Shown: piece after piece, positions 8,943 to 18,220 of the stretch
Layout of the letters: every line of letters begins with the position of its first letter
Numbering within the stretch: the first letter of the stretch is position 1
Source of the DNA: an uncultured Nioella sp.
GTDB taxonomy: Bacteria; Pseudomonadota; Alphaproteobacteria; Rhodobacterales; Rhodobacteraceae
Assembly (NCBI GenBank): GCA_947498125.1
Contig: CANMJH010000002.1
Location: 997,001-1,061,000 of the forward strand
Direction of reading: 5' to 3'
DNA length: 64,000 bases
Notes under the pieces: generated by a model
Told to the model about the DNA's origin: nothing
Databases searched by the model: none
What the model saw: only the letters and a program-made list of their open reading frames with translations
Position numbers and translations under genes: made by a program

Positions 8943-10112
8943 ATGAGTGATGCGCCCAATTCTCGTGCCATTCTCGATCAGTTGGTGTCATTTCCCACAA
9001 TCAGCTCGGACAGTAATCTTGATTTGATTGACTGGGCAGAGGTGTTCTTCAAATCACATGGCGCGCGGGTGATGCGCGACTATTCTCCCGATCGAAAAAA
9101 GGCCAGCCTTGTTGCGCAGATAGGCCCCGAGGCTGAGGGCGGTGTGATCCTGTCTGGGCATTCTGACGTCGTACCCGTTGAAGGCCAAAACTGGACACAT
9201 CCGCCGTTTTCCGTAACGCAGTCGGGCGGTCGGCTATACGGGCGGGGAACCTGCGATATGAAAGGTTTTGTCGCGTTGGCTATGGCAGCCGCAGCGCGGG
9301 CAGATCTTTTACCGTTGAAGCGCCCTTTGCAGATTTGCATCAGCCGCGATGAAGAAATCGGATGTTTTGGCGCTCCGCCGATGATCCGCGCAATGCAAGA
9401 TCATTTCCCCCGCGCGGCACTCGCCGTGATTGGCGAGCCGACGATGATGAAACCCGTGAACGGTCATAAGGGCGGTATCGGCTTTGATACACATCTACGC
9501 GGGTACGAGGTTCATAGCTCGCTGATTGATCGCGGTGTCTCGGCGATTATGGAAGGGGCGAAGCTGATCAACTGGGCCAACCAGATCAACGCAGAAAACC
9601 GCGCTGCGGCAGAGGCGGGCAAACAAGGCGACTCGCGATATGACCCCCCTTACACAACCTTACATGTTGGAACGATCGAGGGAGGAACAGCCCACAATAT
9701 CACCGCCAAGGATTGCCGGTTTTTGATGTCCATTCGCAACGTGCCGGGCGAGTCCACCAAAGGCTGGATCGAGCGCTATATCGCCGAAGTCCGTGCGATC
9801 GAAGCCGAAATGCAAAAGGTCCATCCAGATTGCGCCATCACCCTAAAGCAACGCTATGACGTTCCGGGGTTAAAGTCCGAAGCGAATGGGAAGGCCGAAG
9901 AACTGGTTCGTGTCCTTACCGGCCAAAATAGAAGTGGCGTTGTTAGCTACGGCACCGAAGCAGGGCATTTTCAGCAAGGCGGATATTCGTCGATTGTTTG
10001 CGGCCCTGGCGACATTGCGCAGGCTCATCAGCCAGACGAATACCTGTCGATTGCTCAGTTCGAAGCCGGTGAGCAATTCATGAACCGGCTTTTGGCCACG
10101 CTACAAACCTAA
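8943..10112 (+). CDS. argE: Acetylornithine deacetylase (M20 family)
   Basis: A 389-residue M20/ArgE-like zinc hydrolase that removes the acetyl group from N2-acetylornithine in arginine synthesis. Metal-site motifs are present: SGHSDVVPVEG (around residue 73, with the first His and Asp), GRGTCDMKGF (bridging Asp) and the catalytic DEEIGCFGA. The dimerisation domain follows, and a late H (GTEAGHFQQGG) completes the metal ligands. A good AAAGG ribosome site precedes the ATG. A second M20 peptidase of a different subfamily follows 75 bp downstream, so the pair may be one transcript. A related succinyl or acyl amino-acid deacylase is possible, but ArgE is the best fit. Confidence 0.88.
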   Translation: MSDAPNSRAILDQLVSFPTISSDSNLDLIDWAEVFFKSHGARVMRDYSPDRKKASLVAQIGPEAEGGVILSGHSDVVPVEGQNWTHPPFSVTQSGGRLYGRGTCDMKGFVALAMAAAARADLLPLKRPLQICISRDEEIGCFGAPPMIRAMQDHFPRAALAVIGEPTMMKPVNGHKGGIGFDTHLRGYEVHSSLIDRGVSAIMEGAKLINWANQINAENRAAAEAGKQGDSRYDPPYTTLHVGTIEGGTAHNITAKDCRFLMSIRNVPGESTKGWIERYIAEVRAIEAEMQKVHPDCAITLKQRYDVPGLKSEANGKAEELVRVLTGQNRSGVVSYGTEAGHFQQGGYSSIVCGPGDIAQAHQPDEYLSIAQFEAGEQFMNRLLATLQT

Positions 10113-10187
10113 ACTTTTGGTGAAGGGCTTGTTCCTTCCTCGGGCATCGTTCACGACTATGATGAGACGCCAGTCAAAGGAAACCCA

Positions 10188-11348
10188 ATGCCAATCAAAA
10201 ACCGTTTCTCCGAAATGTTGCCCGAAATTACGGCTTGGCGCAGGGATCTTCATGAAAACCCGGAAATATTGTTCGAGACGCATCGAACGGCCGGGATTGT
10301 TGCCGAAAAGTTAGAAGCATTCGGCTGCGATGAAGTTGTGACCGGGCTTGGCCGGACCGGTGTTGTGGGCGTGATCAAGGGCAAGGCGACCAATTCGGGT
10401 AAAGTCATCGGATTGCGTGCCGATATGGACGCGCTACCAATTCACGAAGCAACCGGGTTGGACTATGCATCGAAAACGCCGGGTGCAATGCACGCGTGCG
10501 GGCATGATGGGCACACGGCGATGTTGTTGGGTGCTGCGCAATATCTGGCCGAGACCCGCAATTTTGATGGCACCGCTGTTGTTATCTTTCAGCCAGCAGA
10601 AGAGGGCGGCGGCGGCGGACGCGAAATGTGCAACGATGGCCTGATGGAACGTTTTGGCATTGAAGAGGTCTACGGCATGCATAATTGGCCGGGGCAACCA
10701 TTGGGAAGCTTTGCCATTCGGCCAGGTCCGTTTTTTGCGGCTGCCGATTTGATCGATATCGAGGTGCGGGGCAAAGGTGGCCACGCGGCCAAACCACACG
10801 AATGCGTCGATCCGACAGTGATCGCCAGCCACATCGTCTTGGCGCTTCAAACCATTGTCAGCCGAAATGCGGACCCCACAAAACAGCTTGTTGTTTCCAT
10901 CACCAGTTTTGAAACCGACAGCACGGCCTATAATGTAATCCCGTCGGTGGTGCGGATGAAAGGGACAGTTCGGACGTTGGATCTGGAAGTTCAGGATATG
11001 GCCGAAGATCGTTTGAAAGAGCTCGCTGTTGGAACAGCAGCGGCTTTTGGCGGTGAGGCAACGGTCAAATACAAACGCAATTACCCGGTCATGATAAATT
11101 CAGAAGAACAAACAGACTTCGCCGCTGAAGTTGCAAAACGCGTGACCGGCCAATGTGAAATGGCCCCTTTGGTCATGGGCGGCGAAGATTTCTCGTTTAT
11201 GCTTAATGAACGCCCTGGTGCCTATATTTTGGTAGGAAATGGCGACACTGCTGCCGTTCATCACCCCGAATATAACTTTGACGATGACGCAATCCCAACC
11301 GGGTGCAGTTGGTGGGCCGAGATTGTCGAAAACAGAATGCCGATTTAA
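10188..11348 (+). CDS. M20 amidohydrolase (HipO / hippurate hydrolase-like)
   Basis: A 386-residue M20D amidohydrolase. Signatures include the GLRADMDALPI segment, the metal-binding HACGHDGHTAMLLGAA and the glutamate-containing PAEEGGGGG; the dimerisation domain then starts around AADLIDIEVRGKGGHAA. Members hydrolyse N-acyl amino acids such as hippurate, or auxin-amino-acid conjugates; substrate specificity cannot be read from sequence. It lies 75 bp downstream of the argE-like gene on the same strand. The start ATG follows AAAGGAAACCCA. No terminator is evident in the 167 bp downstream. Confidence 0.88.
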   Translation: MPIKNRFSEMLPEITAWRRDLHENPEILFETHRTAGIVAEKLEAFGCDEVVTGLGRTGVVGVIKGKATNSGKVIGLRADMDALPIHEATGLDYASKTPGAMHACGHDGHTAMLLGAAQYLAETRNFDGTAVVIFQPAEEGGGGGREMCNDGLMERFGIEEVYGMHNWPGQPLGSFAIRPGPFFAAADLIDIEVRGKGGHAAKPHECVDPTVIASHIVLALQTIVSRNADPTKQLVVSITSFETDSTAYNVIPSVVRMKGTVRTLDLEVQDMAEDRLKELAVGTAAAFGGEATVKYKRNYPVMINSEEQTDFAAEVAKRVTGQCEMAPLVMGGEDFSFMLNERPGAYILVGNGDTAAVHHPEYNFDDDAIPTGCSWWAEIVENRMPI

Positions 11349-11515
11349 TATTAGAATCTGATATCCAATTCCGGCATATTTGTTTTTTTTTGTTGATCCT
11401 GAGCCGCAAGATCTTTCACAATAGATTTCAGCGTTCTATGCTGAAACTGGATAACTCGCGCATGTATTGAAACGGTGCCCGTTGCCCTTAGGTGTCTATT
11501 TTGTAAGGAAAGTTT

Positions 11516-11953
11516 ATGCGTCTATCGAATTTGTGTTTTGTAGTGGCAATGTCTGTTTTTCTTTTCACAAGCAACGAAGGCGTTGCGCAAGACGTCCAAA
11601 TCCCACTTGATGACGAATTTGTTGAGGGCGCGCTAACATCCGATAGTGAATCACCGGTTCTTTATGATTACCGTTGGGATGTATTTGGCGTCGACGGCTA
11701 CGTCGTACTGTGTGGTGCAGGCTACCTTCGGGAAATACGCGTTCGATCATTCGTTCGAAATATTCTGCGCGACGCGGTGCTTTACGCGAACGACACACCG
11801 ATCATGCAAGACCTGACATTTTTTAATTCCCTTTCATCCGCACGGCGTTTGGAAACGGGCGAGGCAACTTGCCGTATTTCGAACGTAGAAATTCCAAGCG
11901 GTGATTTGGAGTTTTATCTGGATTTTGGGGGCGGACGCCGCTTTCGAATGTAA
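11516..11953 (+). CDS. Secreted protein of unknown function
   Basis: A 145-residue protein that I do not recognise. It begins with a clear Sec signal peptide (residues 1-25, hydrophobic core CFVVAMSVFLF, likely cleavage after GVAQ or VAQD). The mature part is acidic at first and contains two cysteines that could form a disulfide. A TAAGGAAAG ribosome site lies just upstream of the ATG. Codon use is slightly more AT-rich than the neighbours. It is convergent with moaA; a weak AGCCA/TGGCT inverted repeat sits just after the stop. Confidence 0.65.
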   Translation: MRLSNLCFVVAMSVFLFTSNEGVAQDVQIPLDDEFVEGALTSDSESPVLYDYRWDVFGVDGYVVLCGAGYLREIRVRSFVRNILRDAVLYANDTPIMQDLTFFNSLSSARRLETGEATCRISNVEIPSGDLEFYLDFGGGRRFRM

Positions 11954-11973
11954 GCCAATTTTCTGGCTAAGCT

Positions 11974-12984
11974 CTATCCACCAGTATGGCTCATATGGCG
12001 GGGCATTTGCCCGCCAACTTCCTGCCGGGAATAGTCAAAGTCATGACCTTTGGGCTTTAGCGTGATCGCTTTGCGAATAGCGTCTTCCAGCAGTGCGTCA
12101 TCTGGGGACGCACGCAAAGGCGCGCGCAGGTCAGCCATGTCTTCTTGGCCAAGGCACATGTAAAGCTCGCCGGTGCAGGTCAGGCGCACACGATTGCAGC
12201 TTTCACAGAAGTTATGCGTCAGCGGCGTGATAAATCCGATCTTTTGGCCGGTTTCTTCTAGGCGAACATAGCGCGCCGGCCCGCCCGAGCGTTCGGACAA
12301 ATCCGTAAGCGTAAAGTTTTCGGTCAGTCGGGCGCGCAGATCTTTGAGATCCCAATACTGGCCGATCCGATCTTCATTGCCGAGGTCGCCCATTGGCATA
12401 ACCTCGATAAAGGTCAGGTTCATATCGCGTTCAGCGCACCAGCTTTGGATGGTGAACAGCTCATCTTCGTTGAAACCTTTCAGCGCCACGGCATTGATCT
12501 TTACGCGCAGACCAGCGGCTTGCGCGGCTTCGATCCCGTCAAGAACCTGTCCAAGACGCCCCCAACGCGTAACGCGCGCGAATTTTTGCTCATCCAATGT
12601 GTCTAAAGACACATTCACACGGCGCATTCCGGCGGCATAAAGATCTTTGGCAAAACGGCCCAGCTGACTGCCATTGGTGGTTAGGGTCAGTTCGTCCAAG
12701 CGCCCTGCATCCAGATGCCGTGTCATGCTGTTGAAGAATGTCATGATCCCTTTGCGAACGAGGGGTTCACCGCCTGTAATCCTAAGCTTTCGGACGCCTA
12801 AATTCACAAAGGTCGAGCACATGCGGTCAAGCTCTTCCAATGTCAAAAGCTCTTTCTTAGGCAAGAAAGTCATGTTCTCAGACATGCAGTAAACGCATCG
12901 AAAATCGCAACGATCCGTGACAGAAACCCGCAGATATGTGATGGCGCGGGCGAACGGGTCGATAAGGGGGGCAGTGGTTTCCAT
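11974..12984 (-). CDS. moaA: GTP 3',8-cyclase MoaA
   Basis: A radical-SAM enzyme for the first step of molybdenum cofactor synthesis, converting GTP to 3',8-cyclo-7,8-dihydro-GTP. It shows the N-terminal [4Fe-4S] motif CDFRCVYC (CxxxCxxC), the GGEPL SAM-binding segment and the C-terminal second cluster CESCNRVRL...C. It ends with the conserved GG dipeptide that inserts into the active site. The frame extends to 13020, but the ATG at 12984 ([19 protein letters not shown]) gives the usual length of about 336 residues. Other moa genes are not nearby. Confidence 0.95.
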   Translation of the reverse strand: METTAPLIDPFARAITYLRVSVTDRCDFRCVYCMSENMTFLPKKELLTLEELDRMCSTFVNLGVRKLRITGGEPLVRKGIMTFFNSMTRHLDAGRLDELTLTTNGSQLGRFAKDLYAAGMRRVNVSLDTLDEQKFARVTRWGRLGQVLDGIEAAQAAGLRVKINAVALKGFNEDELFTIQSWCAERDMNLTFIEVMPMGDLGNEDRIGQYWDLKDLRARLTENFTLTDLSERSGGPARYVRLEETGQKIGFITPLTHNFCESCNRVRLTCTGELYMCLGQEDMADLRAPLRASPDDALLEDAIRKAITLKPKGHDFDYSRQEVGGQMPRHMSHTGG

Positions 12985-13059
12985 AGATGGCAACGTAGGG
13001 TGACTGGCCTTGCGCGGCAAGCGTTGATGGATGAGGCATTTGCGCCTAACCTTACCGCC

Positions 13060-13530
13060 ATGAGCATCAAACTAATCCCCCCCGCCTCTCTTGTCGCGCT
13101 TTTGGCCCTGTCAGCCTGTGGCCAAATCCAAATTCCGCGACCCGGTTTTCTTGATCGATCACCTGATCCTGTCGCGGCACCCGTTGCCGAGGTTGAGCCA
13201 GAAGAAGGCGGAGAGTCTGTGTTGCTGGCAGAGGAAGAGCCAGAGGCAACTCCTGCACCGGCCGCAACAGTTCTTAGCCCCGGTCAAAGTGGAGAGACCG
13301 TTGCATCGCTTGGAGATCCAACGGTCAGCGGACTTTGGTTGGAAACAGGGTTGGTTACGACCGAAACCACGGGGCGACTGACGGCATCAAACGGACGTTG
13401 GGTAAATGTCACGCTGCTGCCAAGTGGCGGTGATCCGGGCGCGGGCAGCCGTATCTCAGTAGGGGCGATGCAGGGGTTAGGATTGAACTTAACAGATCTG
13501 GCAACCATCACCGTCGCGGTTGATGCCTGA
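13060..13530 (+). CDS. Small outer-surface lipoprotein, function unknown
   Basis: A 156-residue predicted lipoprotein. The start at 13060 gives a type II signal peptide with lipobox LSAC, so Cys is the probable lipidated residue (about position 20). The next 60 residues are Pro/Glu/Ala-rich and probably a flexible spacer; the compact C-terminal part carries [18 protein letters not shown]. Similar lipoproteins next to moaA in Rhodobacterales carry misleading sugar-acid dehydratase names in databases; I see no catalytic motif. The stop overlaps the start of the acyl-CoA synthetase gene, suggesting one transcript. An ATG 60 bp upstream (13000) would extend through a non-signal sequence and is unlikely. 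Confidence 0.7.
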   Translation: MSIKLIPPASLVALLALSACGQIQIPRPGFLDRSPDPVAAPVAEVEPEEGGESVLLAEEEPEATPAPAATVLSPGQSGETVASLGDPTVSGLWLETGLVTTETTGRLTASNGRWVNVTLLPSGGDPGAGSRISVGAMQGLGLNLTDLATITVAVDA

Positions 13531-15145
13531 GGGCCCCGGCCCGCTGATATCACCGGGTGTCAGCTGGTCTAACCTCCAGCAAAACTTTGTCTGGCAGGTT
13601 CCTGAACTGTTGAATATCGCGGCCCTTTGTTGTGACCGTTGGGCGTTGCAACTACCAGATCATCCTGCGGTGATCCATATTGATGCTGATGGCCGCCGCG
13701 CAGAAATGAACTTTGCGCAGTTAAAGGAGCGTTCAGACCGTCTTGCCACGGCGTTTTTATCACTTGGTATAAGGCGTGGCGATCGGGTCGCGATATTATT
13801 GCCTCAACATCCCGACGTTCTTTTAACGCATTTTGCGGCCTGGAAGATTGGTGCAATTACGTTACCTCTCTTTACGCTCTTTGGCGAAGACGCGCTTCGC
13901 TATCGCCTTGCGGATAGTGGGGCAAAGGCGATTGTGACGGATGCGGAGCAAGTGCCGCAGATCATTGCACTGCGTTGTGATTTGCCACAGTTGTCGCATG
14001 TGATTTCAACCGGCGCTGCCAAACTGCCCGTGGCCAGTTTGTCGCAATTGATTGGGGCTTCAAAACCAATTGCAGCCCCTGTTGTAACGGGTGCCGATGA
14101 CGCGGCGACCATGATTTATACGTCGGGCACAACTGGGCATCCCAAGGGTGTGCTGCACGGCCATCGGTTTCTCTTGGGTCATTTGCCGGGGATCGAATTG
14201 GCGTATGGCGCTTTGGCGCAAGGGGGTGGCCTTGGTTGGACCCCCGCCGACTGGGCGTGGATTGGTGGGCTGATGGATCTGGCGATGCCGAGCCTCTATT
14301 TCGGTCAGCCAGTACTAAGCCACCGTGCCGCAAAATTTGATCCCGAAGCAGCATTGTATTTGATGCGGGAAGAAGGCGTCACCGACGCGTTTATTCCGCC
14401 TACGGCGCTTCGCCTTATGAAGGCCGCGCCAAAATCGGGCGGCTTGAATCTGCGCGGAGTAATTTCCGGCGGCGAGCCTTTGGGCGCGGATCTGCTCGAC
14501 TGGGGGCAGTCTCAACTCGGTTGTTCAATCAGTGAGATTTATGGCCAAACCGAAGCAAATTTATTGGTCGTCGCGCGCAGTGGGATGATGGAGCGGCGCG
14601 AAGGTGCTATGGGCCTGCCGGTGCCCGGCCATCGCCTTAGGATTGCCTTACCAGATGGCCGGGATGTCGGCGAAGGAGACACGGGCGAGATTTGGGTGAA
14701 ACTGCCTGATCCCGTCGCAATGCTGCGCTATTGGAATAAGCCAGATGCCACCGAAAGAAAGACGAAAGATGGGTGGCTCAGAACGGGCGATTTGGCTCAG
14801 CTTGGAAAAGATGGCCAATTGGTTTTCGCATCACGGGACGATGATGTGATTACGTCAGCGGGGTACCGGATTGGCCCGGCCGAAATTGAAGCCGCACTTG
14901 CACGCCATCCAGAGGTGCTAATGGCCGCAGTCGTGGGCGAGCCCGACCCGATACGCACAGAGATTGTCGTCGCATATATTGTCCCCGCAGATGACGTGGA
15001 TTGGAACGCGCTTATCGCGGATCTGCCTGAATGGGTTCGACAAAAGGTGGCAGGGCATTTGGTGCCGCGCAAATTTTACCGTCGCGAAAGCTTGCCCATG
15101 ACCGCGACGGGCAAAATTATGCGGCGGTCACTGCGCTCGGCTTAG
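13523..15145 (+). CDS. AMP-dependent acyl-CoA synthetase
   Basis: A 540-residue ANL-superfamily adenylating enzyme forming acyl-CoA from a carboxylate, ATP and CoA. Motifs in order: the ATP loop IYTSGTTGHPKGV (around residue 194), the ISEIYGQTEANL motif, GWLRTGDLAQ, and the C-terminal catalytic lysine motif PMTATGKIMRR. Length and the position of a WTPADWAWIGG segment fit the medium-chain / acetoacetyl-type group. The substrate cannot be fixed, although a short- or medium-chain acid is likely. The start overlaps the lipoprotein stop by 8 bp; a TTG one codon earlier is also in frame. It is convergent with the DUF3422 gene. Confidence 0.9.
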   Translation: MPEGPGPLISPGVSWSNLQQNFVWQVPELLNIAALCCDRWALQLPDHPAVIHIDADGRRAEMNFAQLKERSDRLATAFLSLGIRRGDRVAILLPQHPDVLLTHFAAWKIGAITLPLFTLFGEDALRYRLADSGAKAIVTDAEQVPQIIALRCDLPQLSHVISTGAAKLPVASLSQLIGASKPIAAPVVTGADDAATMIYTSGTTGHPKGVLHGHRFLLGHLPGIELAYGALAQGGGLGWTPADWAWIGGLMDLAMPSLYFGQPVLSHRAAKFDPEAALYLMREEGVTDAFIPPTALRLMKAAPKSGGLNLRGVISGGEPLGADLLDWGQSQLGCSISEIYGQTEANLLVVARSGMMERREGAMGLPVPGHRLRIALPDGRDVGEGDTGEIWVKLPDPVAMLRYWNKPDATERKTKDGWLRTGDLAQLGKDGQLVFASRDDDVITSAGYRIGPAEIEAALARHPEVLMAAVVGEPDPIRTEIVVAYIVPADDVDWNALIADLPEWVRQKVAGHLVPRKFYRRESLPMTATGKIMRRSLRSA

Positions 15146-15174
15146 GCTTGGTGCAAAGCACTGCCTATCCCGAC

Positions 15175-16458
15175 TTAGTGCAATCCATTTTTTATTCGGT
15201 GGGTCAGATACCACACCAGCAAAATGACCGGCAGAACCAACCCTGCCGTCAAACCAGCTTTTTCAATGCCAATGCCCGAAGCCACGGGGGCCAGAAGATA
15301 GGCCAGCAAATTTACCGCGTAATAGCTGATCGCAACAACGGATAGCCCTTCTACAGTTTCCTGAAGACGCAATTGCAGCTCGGCCCGTCGGTCCATGCTG
15401 GCCAAAAGGGCTTGGTTTTGTGTTGCGCGTTTTACTTCCACTTGCGTCCGCAAAAGCTCACCGGCTCGGAAGGCGCGGTCTGTCATGGATTTCAACCGAG
15501 CTTCAGTACTTGTCACCGTGCGCATTGCGGGATCAAAGCGCCGCATCATGAATTCGCCGAAAGTTTGTCCGCCATTAAACCGCGCCTCACGCAAGACGAT
15601 GACGCGCTGTTCAACTATTGCAGCATAGGCCCCGGTTGCACCGAACCGGAACGAGCTGTTGGTCATAAGATTTTCTAGTTCGGCAGCATCGGAAAGAAGC
15701 TGTTCAAGCGTGACTTCAGGCTCGATCGTCTTGCTGGTGATATCTGCCAGAAGTCCCGAAAGGTGCTGATCAATCTCGCCCATTTTTTTATTGAGTCCGC
15801 GGGCGCGCTGTAGGCCCAGCATGGCCATCGCTTTATATGTTTCGATCTCGGCCAGCCGCTGTACGACGCGGCCGATGCGGGTCGGCTGGCAATCGTGGCT
15901 AGGGAACACGGCAAACCGCATATGGCCCATTTCATCGACCCGAAAATCGCTGGCGATGACGGCGTGATCATCCAGCACCCGCGCCGCTGCAAGGCTTTCG
16001 CCAACGAACCATTCATCAAGACAGGTTTTGATTTCTGCGTCGCTGGCCCCTTGGGGCGCAATTCGAAAATGCGCCGATGTAACACAATGACCGGGAACCT
16101 CTGCCAGCCACTCGGCCGGGAATACGTCCCAGATACTGCCGTCAAAAGGACGACCGCTCATATCATCGGCGATGACCATATAAGTCACGAACTCGGTATG
16201 TTGCTCCCATTTCAGGCGAAAGCGACCGATGGTGCCCGAGTAATGCGTTGCGCCGGGGCGAGGGTGAGACGCGCCATGCCGATCCAACAAAGCAAGCAAA
16301 TGGACCAGATCCTGGTCCCGATCGCGCGCGACAGCGTTTTCAACTTGCTTAAGCGCCAGTACAGCGGCCTGGCCGCCTGCTGCGACGACGGGAAAAGGGC
16401 GGGCGTGTAATTCGTTCGCCAGTTCAAATCTTTGGGGGTGGTTTGATATTGGGGGCAT
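15175..16458 (-). CDS. DUF3422 family membrane-anchored protein
   Basis: A 427-residue DUF3422 protein. The N-terminus has the conserved RFELANELHARPFP segment; the middle is a long helical region likely to form coiled coil. Two hydrophobic helices near the C-terminus (VVAISYYAVNLLAYLLAPVA and GLVLPVILLVWYL) would anchor it in the inner membrane with most of the protein in the cytoplasm. The family is common in alpha- and betaproteobacteria and has no established function. The gene stands alone, with about 300 bp upstream containing no ORF that I can support. Confidence 0.88.
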   Translation of the reverse strand: MPPISNHPQRFELANELHARPFPVVAAGGQAAVLALKQVENAVARDRDQDLVHLLALLDRHGASHPRPGATHYSGTIGRFRLKWEQHTEFVTYMVIADDMSGRPFDGSIWDVFPAEWLAEVPGHCVTSAHFRIAPQGASDAEIKTCLDEWFVGESLAAARVLDDHAVIASDFRVDEMGHMRFAVFPSHDCQPTRIGRVVQRLAEIETYKAMAMLGLQRARGLNKKMGEIDQHLSGLLADITSKTIEPEVTLEQLLSDAAELENLMTNSSFRFGATGAYAAIVEQRVIVLREARFNGGQTFGEFMMRRFDPAMRTVTSTEARLKSMTDRAFRAGELLRTQVEVKRATQNQALLASMDRRAELQLRLQETVEGLSVVAISYYAVNLLAYLLAPVASGIGIEKAGLTAGLVLPVILLVWYLTHRIKNGLH

Positions 16459-16756
16459 ATTCTCGGTCCGTTGCGCCCTTCTGGGATACAGTCAAATCGA
16501 AATCTGTAAACCATAAAATTCAATTATTTTAAGGGGTTGGAAGAGTGCAACGGTATACAGATTAGCTTAAGCTGCTGGAATATTTAGAAGGTCTAGGTCC
16601 CAGTGGGTCATTTTGCCCGCCCGGTATTATTTCGCCCCTAGCGAGGGTTTGAAGGGGCCGTAGAGTATTTGCCTTGGCATTCGCCATGCAGCGCGTCAGG
16701 GTGCCTCTTAAGTGATCCGTTAGATTCCATCGAATGCATGAGGGCACGGGTAGAGG

Positions 16757-17329
16757 ATGAATACGCCAGCGCATCTATTGCTGGGCGCGGCGGCATTTTC
16801 CCGCCCGAGCCTGCGCTACACCGGCCTAGCCGCTTTTCTGGGAGCATTGGCGCCAGACCTTTCGCTTTATCTTATGACTGGTTGGTCGATCGTGGTGATG
16901 CAGGTTGAGCCACGCGTTGTATTTGGCGAGCTCTACTTTTCCGACGCATGGATGCAAGTCTTTGCCATCGACAATTCTTTTATCTTTTGGGGAATTGGCC
17001 TCGCCTTTGCGATATGGCGCAAGACCCCTTGGCTCATCGCGTTTTGCGGCGCGGGTTTCTTGCATTTGCTCTGCGATTTTCCATTGCATCATGATGATGC
17101 ACGCCCGCATTTTTGGCCACTTAGCGATTGGCGGTATTCAAGCCCATTTTCATATTGGGATCGGCAGCACGGTGCGGGCTGGATTTCTCCGATTGAAGCT
17201 GCGCTGGCCACGGTGGCGGCTGCGATTTTGATCTATCGCTATCGCAGCTGGGTCTTTGGCGGCTTTGTGGCGCTTTTGATGCTGGCAGAGCTGCGGGCCG
17301 CGCCAGCCCTCTTCTCCGCGCTTTTTTAG
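16757..17329 (+). CDS. DUF457/YdjM-like integral membrane protein
   Basis: A 190-residue polytopic membrane protein. It starts MNTPAHLLLGAAAF and carries conserved LAPDLSLYLM and HLLCDFPLHHDDARPHFWPLS segments, whose His and Asp residues resemble those of membrane-bound metal-dependent hydrolases of the YdjM/DUF457 group. Four to five hydrophobic segments are visible. Related Rhodobacterales proteins are often labelled as cobalamin-related, which the sequence does not support. The start is preceded by GGGTAGAGG. It is convergent with hemP. Confidence 0.72.
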   Translation: MNTPAHLLLGAAAFSRPSLRYTGLAAFLGALAPDLSLYLMTGWSIVVMQVEPRVVFGELYFSDAWMQVFAIDNSFIFWGIGLAFAIWRKTPWLIAFCGAGFLHLLCDFPLHHDDARPHFWPLSDWRYSSPFSYWDRQHGAGWISPIEAALATVAAAILIYRYRSWVFGGFVALLMLAELRAAPALFSALF

Positions 17330-17336
17330 GGCTGTC

Positions 17337-17507
17337 CTATTTCGTTAAAATCAGCTTCCCGGCCCGTGTGATACGCAACGTATACAATTTGTCGTCTAGG
17401 ACGATATGGGCTGTGCCATTCTGGCCTGTCAGTAAGCTGGCGTCATGAACTGGAACGTCCTGCGCCAGAAGGGCGTTGTGGGTGGAAATAGGGTTGTGAA
17501 TGGTCAT
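17337..17507 (-). CDS. hemP: Hemin uptake protein HemP
   Basis: A short 56-residue protein. The C-terminal two thirds match the HemP family: HDASLLTG, AHIVLDDKLYTLRITR and the ending GKLILTK. HemP proteins are encoded with haem-uptake systems and are needed for their expression or function in several bacteria; the mechanism is unclear. An AGAGG ribosome site lies 8-9 bases before the ATG. A perfect TGA-N9-TCA iron box is centred about 40 bp upstream, so the gene should be induced on iron limitation. No haem receptor or ABC genes lie beside it in this window. Confidence 0.88.
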   Translation of the reverse strand: MTIHNPISTHNALLAQDVPVHDASLLTGQNGTAHIVLDDKLYTLRITRAGKLILTK

Positions 17508-17540
17508 TTGGGAACCTCTCGGATGTGATGTAATAATAAC

Positions 17541-17555
17541 TGACTTAAATTATCA
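17541..17555 (-). promoter_or_regulatory. Iron-Rhodo-box (RirA-type operator) of hemP
   Basis: The sequence TGACTTAAATTATCA fits the TGA-N9-TCA Iron-Rhodo-box described for rhizobial and rhodobacterial iron regulons, bound by RirA. It lies 34-48 bp before the hemP start, where a promoter would be. The rest of the intergenic DNA towards the Nudix gene is AT-rich. Confidence 0.65.
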
Positions 17556-17686
17556 GGTATGTCAAATGACTTATCAAAAACTGTTGTTTACATAAGGATT
17601 ACACTACAAAATTTGCCTACAGTCTTATTTGCAGCTATTATTTTGGCAAAGCAGTGCGCAAAGCAAAAACACAGGTCCGACCCAAC

Positions 17687-18160
17687 ATGGGCACGAATCA
17701 TACATTTCAAACGCCCGTCCGCATGGCCGGGGCCGGTAAACGGGATATTCGCACCCAGTTCGCTGCGTTGCCTTTTCGTGTGAAAAAAGGTGAGATTGAG
17801 ATATTGCTTTTAACCAGCCGCGACACCGGGCGTTGGATCATCCCCAAAGGATGGCCGATGGACGGATTGACCCCTGCGGGCTCGGCTGCGCAGGAAGCAT
17901 GGGAAGAGGCTGGGGTGCGGGGCGTTGTTAGCGAAAGTTGCCTTGGCTTTTTTTCCTACAATAAAGGGATGGATAAATCCGCCGACTTGTCCTGCCTTGT
18001 CGCGGTTTTTCCGCTGGAAGTGCGCAAATTGTCCAAGAAATTCCCCGAGGCCGGAATGCGGAAACGAAAATGGGTTTCCGTGCGCAAGGCCGTTGCCAAG
18101 TTGGATGACAGGGGTTTGAAGTCCATCGTGCGGCATTTTTCTCCGGATGACCATTTCTGA
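17687..18160 (+). CDS. Nudix hydrolase (DIPP-like)
   Basis: A roughly 157-residue Nudix protein. The Nudix box reads GWPMDGLTPAGSAAQEAWEEAG: the metal-binding EE pair and surrounding glycine are kept, but the first conserved Glu is Leu and the Arg of REUxEE is Gln, as in many diphosphoinositol-polyphosphate-hydrolase-like members. The RWIIPKGWP segment before the box also fits that subgroup. It should hydrolyse a nucleoside diphosphate linked to another group; the substrate is unknown. The frame continues upstream to a GTG at 17654, and the ATG at 17687 is an equally plausible start. Confidence 0.8.
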   Translation: MGTNHTFQTPVRMAGAGKRDIRTQFAALPFRVKKGEIEILLLTSRDTGRWIIPKGWPMDGLTPAGSAAQEAWEEAGVRGVVSESCLGFFSYNKGMDKSADLSCLVAVFPLEVRKLSKKFPEAGMRKRKWVSVRKAVAKLDDRGLKSIVRHFSPDDHF

Positions 18161-18220
18161 AGCAGTTTTGCGACGCAGAAGGCTTGATTCTGCAGCTGCA
18201 AACACTACAGTTTTGCGACG

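Noticed and set aside
15143-15167. Hairpin (TAGGC...GCCTA) between the acyl-CoA synthetase and DUF3422 genes as a terminator
   Set aside because: It is imperfect and has no T-tract on either side.
16459-16756. Possible small gene or RNA between DUF3422 and the DUF457-like gene
   Set aside because: No ORF with a credible start and ribosome site, and no clear RNA secondary structure; only unassigned intergenic DNA.
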